Origin: Siphonodentalium dalli | Taxonomy: Eukaryota; Mollusca; Scaphopoda; Gadilida; Siphonodentaliidae | DNA: 64,000 nt | Assembly: GCA_032622095.1 (NCBI GenBank) | Contig: CP136064.1 | Coordinates: 126,717,605 to 126,781,604 of the forward strand | Reading direction: 5' to 3' | Position numbers and translations under genes: made by a program | Shown: positions 55,076 to 64,000 of the stretch, piece after piece | Numbering within the stretch: position 1 is the stretch's first letter | How the letters are laid out: each line of letters starts with the position of its first letter | The notes under the pieces: generated by a model | Told to the model about the DNA's origin: nothing | Seen by the model: the letters and a program-made list of their open reading frames with translations, nothing else | Database searches by the model: none

Positions 55076-56337
55076 TAACGAATACCATCTCCCTGTTACG
55101 GAGTGTTAGTAACTATTGTACTGATGATACAATGAGTTATAGGATATTTAATCGCGATAGAAAAGGCAGAATTTTCTAAATACCTTGAAGTCGCTGTAAT
55201 ATTTTATTACATGTGCCATGTGTCTAATACAAGACCACACGTTCATACATACTGGCGGGCGTAGAATCGCAGGTATTGATCGATAAAACAATGTTGCAGA
55301 TCGCTCAGTCGAAAGAAATGTGAATTGTCATCTGATAACAAGGACTATCTTTCGTATTTATTCATGTAAATTATTACAAAGGAGGATATTGCTGTCCTGT
55401 GCAACTTTCTGCGAATTAACAGAGCAGTCCCATGTATGATTTGTCAGTATACTTTATTATACATAGCAACGGAACTTATTAAATAAGCAAAGCGATTCGA
55501 CGGAAACTTATCTAAAGTGAACACATGTAGCACGAAATTTAGGAGACTATGTTGCGTCCTCAATTGTAATTCATGATAGTCATCCCGCCATATATGTGGC
55601 ACAAAATGCAATATTTGGTTTCGCCACAAGTAAGCTATGTGCTTCTTTAGTCATTGTCAAGATGGCAATCTTAATTCCAATTGTTAGAGAGAAAGCTTTC
55701 TTGATGAGGAAACAGAAAACACGGAACAAATTACGGATACAATGAAACGAAAAGATTCCATGTCGAATGTGAGAAATATTAATTGTCTATCGGGTACAAA
55801 TAAATTGCAAGTTTGTTAGCAACAATAAATATTAAGTCGATAAACTCGCAACACAGAGATAGACTTCCTTGAGAAATAGAAACGATCCTGTCCTGGCGAG
55901 GAGGAATTAAACTGACTAGAAAATAGATAGAATGCGGGTGTATTCATGCACGACTAATCTGAACACGGGTGTGAGTGGGGTCGGCACAGCAATAAAATTT
56001 TAACCCTCCTGATTGACACAAGGCCGGAGACGTAATCCATATAGTTCAGTTGAAGGGCTTTCCTTGGCGGAAAAATAAAATGATATGCTGCAGATAGCGA
56101 TGTATGATGTATCATTATATCATGCCACAATTCCCTACTCCAGCCTCGTATAATGTAGAGACAGGGAACGCCATCATGATCCAAGGTATCATTGCATACC
56201 GGTATATATAGAGAGTAGAGAACACCACTGAGGACTTGATGAACAGGCATAGAAGCATCAGTGATCTATGATGGCGCACATGACAAGTTTCGGGTACATT
56301 TCAAAATGATCAAATTTAGCAGAATGATCGAAGTTGA
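55076..56337. other. Mostly unique non-coding sequence
   Basis: 55935-56085 is an inverted relative of the repeat at 35995-36760. Elsewhere I see no coding signal or repeat. Confidence 0.45.
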
Positions 56338-57590
56338 AAAATGACCGGTGGAGGAGAGGCCTGGAGGTATCCCGAATGTGTACGACTCCAGGGGATCGAC
56401 TGGACACCATCTTGTGGAGATGTGGGCCACTGCACCATGGGGAAGAGTCAGAAGGCTGGTGCAGCTCTTGGAGGCACGCAACAGCAAGTCTTCCCCACCC
56501 AGAACATCCTCCAAAGGCTACAGTGCTGGAGCTTTCCTGACTGAGGTAAATACTGGTACTGTATCGCAAATTGTTTAATTAAATGAAGCAATATAAGAGA
56601 TCAACCTGTGTCCTCATCTTTTTAATAAATCACTTACCAGAGGAACGTCAGAATCCTCGTCCGACAGTGTGCCTGGGACCAACTGTCGACCCGCGATTCT
56701 TGCTCATCTTCGTCAAACCTGCCGATGCCATGTGATGCAGAGAAGCATGTCAGGAGCGATGCCAGCAATAGAATTGGCTGCATCAAGTTGGGATACCATA
56801 CTATGGAAGAAGCCTACTCTGAAATGCTTTTGTAGTTGGGTTAAGGAGCTATTCCCTGTCCAAGATTACCCCCTCCAAAAATTCTGGTGCATCATCAATA
56901 GCCCAGGTAGAATAGGCGGCGCCCCCAAGGGCAGAAGGCCAGTGGGGATAAGTTCTGATGAGCCACTTGACCAAAGGAAGCCCCTTCCATGGAATCCCTC
57001 AAATGCAGGTGGTCCTGACCAAACTGGAATAAATGTCGATGACATACCACTATGATCACATGACGGCGGAGGAGCAGGCCTGGAGGTATCCCGAAGGATT
57101 ACGATTCCAGGGGATCGACTGGACCAACTCACCTGGAGATGTGGGCCACTGCACCGTGGGGAAGAGTCGGAAGGATGGTTGATCGGTGCAGCACTTGGAG
57201 GCACGCGACACGTGTCAACGAGTCTTCCCAACCCAGAACAGCCGCCAAAGGCTACTCCCAGGTGCCCAATAATCGTGATGGCCGAAAAACAGATCTTCTT
57301 GGTGGGAATCCAGGCCGAAATCAACAATACTGATGGAAATTTCACTCTATGTGGAATAAGAGTGTATCAAAGGAAATGTTGTCAAAAATGAATAATCGTA
57401 CTGACACTGCCATTAGGCACCTGAGAGTAAGATGCCGGGGCAATCGCCCTTGAAGATTGGTTGCCCGAATCAACAAATTGCAGCACCCGCCTACCACTGG
57501 TTCTGACTGCCGTAGCAGGACCAGGGGGGCCAGAACTGGTCCTGCCTGAGGTAAAGACTGGTACGGTTTGCTCAAAGTTGGTAATCATTG
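56338..57590. repeat. GC-rich region with a duplicated ~200 bp segment, coding status unknown
   Basis: The segments 56345-56535 and 57066-57255 are related: GGCCTGGAGGTATCCCGAA, CCAGGGGATCGACTGGA, GAGATGTGGGCCACTGCACC, GGGAAGAGTC.GAAGG. A further pair, 'tgaggtaaa.actggtac.gt', lies at about 56542 and 57547. The plus frame AWRYPE...QGIDWT..GDVGHC and the minus frame VAFGGCSG.GRL..PSDSSP are both conserved between copies, so conservation alone does not choose a strand. The plus-strand stretch up to 57055 (ending TGINVDDIPL) is open for 128 codons with no ATG at its start. No family is recognised. Confidence 0.4.
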
Positions 57591-57929
57591 ACTAATAAGC
57601 CCTCACCCAACGATGGCAAGTAATACATGAATCCGTTATTGAGCAACCCGCACGGTGTGTGGCCATCAAAGTCGAATCAAGTTCGACTGCAAAACAAGAC
57701 ATGCCGTTAGATATAACAAAGCAAGGTTAATATACAATACAGTCTGTTAGTTATTGAATTGACGAACCTCAGATTATTGACAGACAGTGGTAACTGACAA
57801 ATCGCGTTGCAGCGAACGAAGTTCAAGGACGTCCCCTTACCAAACAAAAGAACCTCTCGGTGATGCATTTTCACTCATTATAAAACGCTGTTTAACACGA
57901 TAATATAACTTCTTTCCGAGATTTTAAAG

Positions 57930-58148
57930 ATGCCAACGTGTGCGTATGCATCTTGTAATAGTGACTGTGGTTATATAAAAAAATTTGGGGTCGGATTCTA
58001 ACGATAAATCAACGGTGATATTTGGCCCTTTTCAGAAGCCGAAAAATAAGAATGAACGATGTTTATGTTGGATCAGACCGTGCAACAAAAGTCACGGAAA
58101 CTTCAATATCGACAGGATTACAAGGAATACATGTTTGTTCAAACAAAG
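57930..58148 (+). pseudogene. THAP-domain exon, frameshifted
   Basis: From ATG 57930 the frame gives MPTCAYASCNSDCGYIKKFG, with C4 and C9 as the first zinc ligands of a THAP domain. A one-base shift in the A run near 57985 leads to STVIFGPFQKPKNKNERCLC, then WIRPCNKSHGNFNIDRITRN, matching the P..K..RC..WI and N.D.ITRNT core. A second shift reaches HVCSNK before a donor-like AAAG|GTAGGT; the usual CSKHF ligand pair is incomplete. THAP domains bind DNA and occur in P-element transposases and in host regulators derived from them. Two shifts and a lost ligand point to a relic, though the first exon of a divergent gene with sequence errors is conceivable. Confidence 0.55.
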
Positions 58149-58149
58149 G

Positions 58150-59505
58150 TAGGTTAATACAGCTTATATATATTTCGGAAGCTAAAATAACTTTCGTATC
58201 CAAGAGGGACAAGAAAACAGAACAATGACGCAAACAAATCACCACCGTTCTTTTTCGGTAGACAACGTCTCAAAGAAATCCTACCTTCTACAATATTATA
58301 CCAGATTCAGTAATTATCGTTTCGATGCGGTATACAAGTTTCTTGTTTCAAATGATTCTACTCATCCTTTACCATAATTATGTGTCAAGAAATCAGACAT
58401 TGGGAAATTAGATTTGAAGGAGCAGTTCTGTCTGACATGTGTATTATAGACTCTAACGATATTCGACTACATAAACCGGCATCGTTGAATGTACAAAGTC
58501 GAACGTAATAGTGACTTAAAATACATAATTGAAATTAGAGCAAAATATATTGCTATTAGTCGATGCATGGATCCATGCAGATAGTTGGTTGGAAGTACTA
58601 ACAGTTTAAACAATATCTATTTCTTCCCAAAGGCATATTCCGTGCTATTAAAGCTCATTTTGTTATATTATGCAACAACTAAACTCTATTATTTCTCTAG
58701 TGTCGATTACCAATGCTTTCGCGTATCAAACGTGTGAAAAAATCAAATGAAATGCAGCCTCGTTTCCTGTGTGTTAATCCGACACATCCATTATAGGTTG
58801 TGACATCCATTAGTTTATGACTTCTTTAAGACCTTCCTTTGTGTGACATCACATCGGTACATCAAAGTAAAGAGCCGACGCTTAACTCAATTGAATGGTT
58901 GTCACTTTATGGCAAAATCTTATTAGCACCTGCACTGCTTTCGGACGTCATTTATATTATGATTGCTTTTGAGAAACTGACATGTCTGGCTGGTATTTCG
59001 CATAATTTTTGTCTGGCACATTATTAATTTTAATTGTGTGCAGACGTGTCCTGGAACATGCATTGAGTCAGTCTTAAATCATATCAAAACATTATATTGT
59101 TCCCTCCTTTATGTATCGTTTTTTATTTTATACCCAAACAATTCTGGCAATTAGCACCATGCACTCGCTGTAGCTCACAGCCTCATAAATCGCCCAGACG
59201 CAAGCGCTTGTAAGGCTTAGCGACAGTATCTAGGAAGTAATTATGGAGGCGTGGTTAAATCGTAAACGAGGTTCCCCAATTGAAAGTAAGGTTAATATAA
59301 AAATTACTTTATACTCCTGGCCATGTGATCTTACCTGCTATAAATTGAATTACACTAACAGGTAAGATACTGTCTTTTCTCGTTTATGAGGACGATGAGT
59401 TCCGAATGCACATGAGCAAGAGCTAGGCGGTTTCCGTTAGGAAAGTGCGCTGACAGCGGAAGTGACGATACAAATGCCTTCATTGTCGTTATGCTTGTAT
59501 CGAAT
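58150..59505. other. No gene recognised
   Basis: AT-rich sequence downstream of the THAP exon. I looked for a continuation of the THAP protein and did not find one. No repeat matches inside the window. Confidence 0.4.
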
Positions 59506-59509
59506 CTAT

Positions 59510-59735
59510 TTGCCAGATAATCATTGGATATGTGACAATAGAAGGAGAAAAGCCATGTCTTGGTCTCTTTGGAATTATATTGGCAGTGGTTGTGCGCAAT
59601 ATAAACGCTGTGCATGTAATCGCGCTTTATACATGTCACACAATATAAATGCAGTCCTTTCTGAAATTCGCAAGATAATCATTTGGATATGTGGCAATAG
59701 AAGGAAAAAGAGTCATGGTTTGGACTCTTTTATGG
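59510..59735 (+). repeat. Two-copy tandem repeat of ~175 bp
   Basis: AGATAATCATT(T)GGATATGTG followed by CAATAGAAGGA(G/A)AAA and 'gtcatg(t/g)' occurs at 59515 and about 59690. Between lies 'aatataaacgctgtgcatg'. It gives a 138-codon plus frame (59462-59878) with no domain. Confidence 0.55.
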
Positions 59736-59879
59736 ACTCTATTGGAAAGACTATTGGCAGTGATTCTGGAGCACGTGACAATATGTATGCTTTCTATTTT
59801 GCCGTTTGCCTTTATTATTCACTGATGAAAACCGCAAAGTATGTCAGTATAGGGGTGAAAACTGTTCACCATATGTAAG

Positions 59880-60745
59880 CATAGTCAGTTCTGATGGCAT
59901 AGTGGCTGGAGGCCTTGAGACCATAGTATTGCCATGTACAATGTATGGAACTATTACAGCTTGCAATACATGTTGCATGCTCGCCATTTTCGATGCATAT
60001 TAGGTCCTACAGTAATATGGCATTGAGGCACTTAAAGCATAATATGTCAATGGGACCGAATAATTGAATGTATCGACAAACACAAATGTCTGAGGATAAG
60101 AGGTCAGATGTTTCAAGTTGGTGGCACTGATCACAGTCGTGACATCACAAAGATTTACAGGTCTAATTGTTAACCTGTGGACGGCGTAAATCTTAAATCA
60201 TCTGGCGGATGATAATAAGGAGAAACATCGATGTAATTGAAATTCAGTGAGATGCTGACAAGCCAATAAATCATTGCAACACCCTGACCATGCCCCTTAT
60301 GAACAAGGTGCTCCGTATTGAAGACAAAGCTTTCCGTTTGTTCCAAGTTCCCATTGGAGATGGTTACTTGACACAAGTAGGCCAGTGGGCTCGCTTCAAG
60401 GCGAACATCCAAGATGGCTCCAAAGATTTCTTACCACGGGTAGAATCACCGTTGTATATTTAAGTAAAGTAGTGTAGTCGCTTAACCCACAATAATGGAA
60501 GAATCGTTCACTTCCGGATAGAAGCACCAAACTTCGCACCTATATTGTCCACTATATCCCTGATCATAAACCAGCTGGTTCCAGCTTTCGGTTAAGTGGA
60601 ACCCGTTAAATTCAAGATGGCGCCCAACATGGCCGCCGTTTTTCAGACGGGTCACTAAATCAGTTTGATGCAAATTATAGTGAGACAGTCTTGTCATATG
60701 TATACAAATGTATACATTTTTGTGAAGATAAGACAAAATGCCACC
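59880..60745. other. Non-coding, with 'aagatggc' repeat relatives
   Basis: Contains CAAGATGGCGCCCAACATGG (about 60610) and 'aacatccaagatggctcc', relatives of the units that follow. No protein recognised. Confidence 0.4.
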
Positions 60746-60749
60746 ATTA

Positions 60750-61560
60750 TAGGGTAAAATTGGAACTCACCGTCCAAGATGGCCGTCAAAATGGCAGCTG
60801 GAAGTGGAAAATTTGATTTGTTTTCTCTAATATCTTTAATATCTGTATATGCTATTTGGTACTGGTTGATAATTGTGACTTTATGTTGGATTGTTCATGT
60901 TAAATGACCATTGGAGCAATGAAATATGCCATTCATGGTATCAGAAACCCTTCTGATCCCTTAATTTTTTTACAGAAAGCGGTATAATATGTTACCAAAA
61001 ATCACCATTGGGATTTCTAGTCATATTTCATCAATAAATGGGCAGAACTGTGAAATTTTAGTGAAACATTCCATTTCTTATGCATATTCCAACCAATTAG
61101 TACCAAAATTGTCACTTTGGCTCAAAATGGCGCCCAAAATGGCAGCCGGAAGTGGAAAATTTGATTTGTTTTCTCAGTTTATGCCGTTTGGTACTGGTTG
61201 AGAATTCTCACTTTATGTTGTACTATTCATGTTAATTGACCATTGGAGCAATGAAATATGCCATTCATGAAGTCAGAAACCCTTCTGATCTCTCAAAAAT
61301 TCAATTTTACAGAAAGCGGTATAACATTTTCCCAAAATTACCATTGTGATTTCTAGTCATATTTCATCAAGAAATGGGCAGAACTGTGCAATTTTAGTGA
61401 AACATTCCATTTATTGTGCACATTCCAACTCATTGGTTCCAAAATTGTCACTTTGGCTCAAAATGGGTGCAAAAATGGCGGCCAAAATGTGAAAAATGGT
61501 AAATATTGCCCATGCTGCGTGCCATGCAACCACATACAAGTTGTGATTGATGACAAAGTT
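60750..61560 (+). repeat. Tandem repeat of ~320 bp, about 2.5 units
   Basis: Units contain AATGGCAGC(T/C)GGAAGTGGAA, 'tttggtactggttga', GACCATTGGAGCAATGAAAT, 'cagaaacccttctgatc', TTTACAGAAAGCGGTATAA, 'gggcagaactgtg', CCAAAATTGTCACTTTGGCT. A single related unit is at 34060-34330. Confidence 0.75.
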
Positions 61561-62285
61561 GGACTATTATGTGTTATATAGATTGAATACTAACATTTCT
61601 TATGCACCCAACAAGTTAATTTTTCATATATATCCCAAACATTATTCTCTGCTGTTCCGAAAAGGTAGCAAATTGATACCTACTGGGTTATTAAACATGT
61701 TACTTAATCAAGTGAAAACTATAGGTTCTATTGTGGTTGTCCCAGTACCTTATGAGGCATGACAAATTCATTTTAAAGGATGCAGTATGGAATTTTGCCT
61801 AAAAAACTTCTTTTGAGATTCTGGCCATTGGGCATGCACGCCATGCAGAACTTCGAAACTGAGCTGAGCAGGACCAATTGATGTTGCTACTCTCACAAAT
61901 TAGCGGCAACAAATTATCAACATTGATCAACTTAATACATGACGATTGTAACAAGACAGTCAATGACTGTGGGGTCGCTCACCAGACTGCAAAGACTGAT
62001 AAGACTGGGACTCTGGAGACCACAACAGTCAGAACTTTTCATAATCACTTTAAAAGAAGTAGATCTAAACAGGATATGTGGCCAAATTACCAAATGTACA
62101 CTACTAGTTCTTGGCTCTGCCATACATATTTTAAGAATTACTATGTTGTGAAATAGTTATGTCTCTGGCAATGCCCTTATTCGACTTTGTGATGCCATTT
62201 TCACAAATCTGTCACCCAAGGTAATTTCCTACTAAATATAAGCAAAATAGGCCATTTCATTCCTGCATAGAAGACGTATGATGAA
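61561..62285. other. No gene recognised
   Basis: 61878-62156 (plus) is open for 92 codons from an ATG and contains no recognisable domain. I see nothing else of note. Confidence 0.4.
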
Positions 62286-62820
62286 TTGCTATGGAGAGAA
62301 AGAGTAATGTAGCTGGCCTTGCACCTACTTGACCTGGTGACCCTGATTAAACAAATCTGAATCACACATCACCAAAGGAGCTTCAATATTAAATGTGAAC
62401 TAAATAGAGCTGGTGGTTCTTTCAAAGAACACTTTTCAAGTTTGCCAAATATGTTCTGGTGAAGTGGTGGGTGTGGGAGAGTTAAATGTCCTGTTGAAAG
62501 ATTTGAACAATACATATGATAGATTGATGTTGTAATTGGGAATTAATGACCTCTAGCAGATCTCCAGGAAATGTTTATAAAAATGTCAGACTTCACTTGC
62601 AATTTTTAATATTTTGTGGAGTTATGTCCCTGCCCACATTTGACCCAGTGACCTCATTTGAACAAATCTGAATGTGAGTCACCTGGGCAATATCCACACC
62701 AACTATGAACCCATTCGGTCTTATGGTTCCAGAGGAGAAGTTTAAAGAATTGTTGACGGACGGACGAGGAGTGATGACTATAGCTCCACCAGAGACTTTG
62801 TCTCAGGTGAGCCAAAATCT
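62286..62820 (+). repeat. Second copy of the GTCTCAGGTGAGC-edged repeat
   Basis: Matches 17330-17830: GAGTTATGTCCCTG, TGACCTCATTTGAACAAATC, TGAATGTGAGTCACC, 'cagaggagaag', GAATTGTTGACGGACGGACG, and the end TTTGTCTCAGGTGAGCCAAA. The same orientation and right edge confirm a mobile repeat family. Confidence 0.7.
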
Positions 62821-62835
62821 ATTGACATTATAGAA

Positions 62836-62858
62836 TGACTCCCCCCCCCCCCCCCACT
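62836..62858. repeat. Poly-C run
   Basis: About 17-18 C in a row after 'gaatgact'. Other long C or G runs are at 8862, 9090, 19274, 27185 and 37048. Confidence 0.8.
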
Positions 62859-63129
62859 TTGGATCCCAAAATGCAACAGAATTCAAACTTTTTTAATGGA
62901 AGGGGAAGAACTCCATCTTTAATATATAGAGTTATTCCCCCTGCATTGAAAATAATTTAGCTTTTTACTGCAATCTAGATGACAATACTCTTTGGCAACT
63001 CAATAAAAACAACATGTCCACAGTTTATTATACTGGATAAGTTGATAATACAATGTTTTGGAGCTTGCTCTTTCAAATGGTATATAATATGCCATATATT
63101 TTATATAATGTAATCTGGGGGTTAAAAAA

Positions 63130-63690
63130 TTAAGTAGTTTACTATTTTATATTCATTTTAGTCTATATAATTAATTTTGAGAAAACAAATTACATCTCAT
63201 TGAACAAATCTGCTAATTCCACCCCTCAACCCATGGGGACATCCCTGCAAGAATAGGACATCTGTGATTTATTGGATGCTTGTCTACATTTGCCTAACAA
63301 TATTTACTTAACCTTGAAACCAGTGCATACTCTTAGGTGAGGCTACCTATGGGACACTCACATATATAAGACAATGCACTGGCATGATACTAGTACTTTG
63401 TTATAAAATAATAAATATTGGACAAATATTAAAACTAGTAGCTCATTTCTCTTGATCAATGGTCTATTATTTTATATTCATTTTATTTTAGTATATGTAA
63501 TTGGTTTTGGAAAAACAATTACATCTCAATGAACAAATCTGAGAAATTTGCCCCCTCCCCAAACATATGTGGGGACATCCCTGCGAGAATACCGGTAGGA
63601 CATGTGTGATTTATTTGGATGTCTGACCATATTGGCCTAACAATATTTCCTTGATCTTGAACCCCAGTGTATTCTCTTATATATAGGATA
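63130..63690 (+). repeat. Two-copy tandem repeat of ~330 bp
   Basis: Both units share 'ttattttatattcattttagt.tat.taatt', ATTACATCTCA.TGAACAAA, GGGGACATCCCTGC.AGAATA, 'ggacat.tgtgatttatt', CCTAACAATATTT.CTT. Starts are near 63138 and 63470. No coding frame. Confidence 0.7.
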
Positions 63691-64000
63691 ATACACTGGT
63701 GCAGAGTCTTTATTGCTGTACCAGCATAGCTATGGTAATGAAATGGTTAATACTAATGCTATTATAAAATGTGTACACTGTCAAACAGTTAGAGTTGTAT
63801 TTGAGATTGCTGTAAACACATAGGATTAAATTTCATTCACAGACATCTTTCTCTCTTACCCTGATAACTGTGGATATTGAGATAAAAGTTAATTACTTTA
63901 TAATGACTGGACACACAGCTGTGAGCACTGTGAGAATTAAGGCTGGTCAGTTCCTGGCATGTCATATAACTAAAGTGTAAGGCTTTTAATGGGGTGAACC

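Noticed and set aside
58839-59027. Hydrophobic plus-strand frame as a membrane protein
   Set aside because: Only 62 codons, no domain and no splice context.

Overview
This is AT-rich, intron- and repeat-laden animal nuclear DNA with no operons and no intact long gene. The protein remnants (RecQ-type helicase exon, MULE transposase, THAP domain, PHD finger, non-LTR reverse transcriptase) and the repeats (Helitrons with CTAG ends, 'GTCTCAGGTGAGCTAAAA' repeats, TGACCTTGA arrays) fit a marine invertebrate, most likely a lophotrochozoan or an invertebrate deuterostome. The species cannot be fixed from sequence alone. I see no CRISPR, rRNA or tRNA gene.

The window is dominated by mobile DNA. From left to right: a palindromic MITE-like element (441-735); a 2.6 kb element with CACTGGGG ends (2600-5229) holding a TTAA-flanked MITE and a C2H2 zinc-finger fragment; a 5.6 kb foldback element (6666-12259) whose arms are arrays of ~170 bp units, lying directly against a RecQ-like first exon (12266-12574, minus); a 9.3 kb inverted-repeat unit (13008-22277) that holds two smaller elements with 6 bp target duplications, a small foldback, a decayed transposon-derived PHD gene, a decayed MULE transposase and seven copies of GGTAACGGAGAAAAC; a 5.9 kb foldback (24678-30559) with a central array of ~190 bp units; a second TTAA element carrying a reverse transcriptase remnant (32442-34013); a MITE with perfect 42 bp inverted repeats (36623-36833); Helitron DNA (38600-40240); two arrays of a 192 bp satellite (40250-40965 and inside 43355-44636); and a tandem segmental duplication (42098-46200 and 46257-48055) whose second copy preserves the empty sites of two insertions.

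The stretch 49038-55075 is a clean nested stack: three Helitrons head to tail on the minus strand, the middle one containing a piggyBac-type element that itself contains a hAT, plus a second hAT, each with exact target duplications. From 55076 to the end the sequence is lower in identifiable elements: a duplicated GC-rich segment (56338-57590), a broken THAP-domain exon (57930-58148) and several diverged tandem repeats.

The genes do not form a pathway. What unifies the window is structure: at least four large foldback or inverted-repeat units whose arms are built from tandem repeats, non-autonomous elements that have lost their enzymes, and a few broken transposase exons. Coordinates of element ends are given to the base where terminal repeats and target duplications agree; elsewhere they are approximate. 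All family names rest on ends and motifs read by eye.
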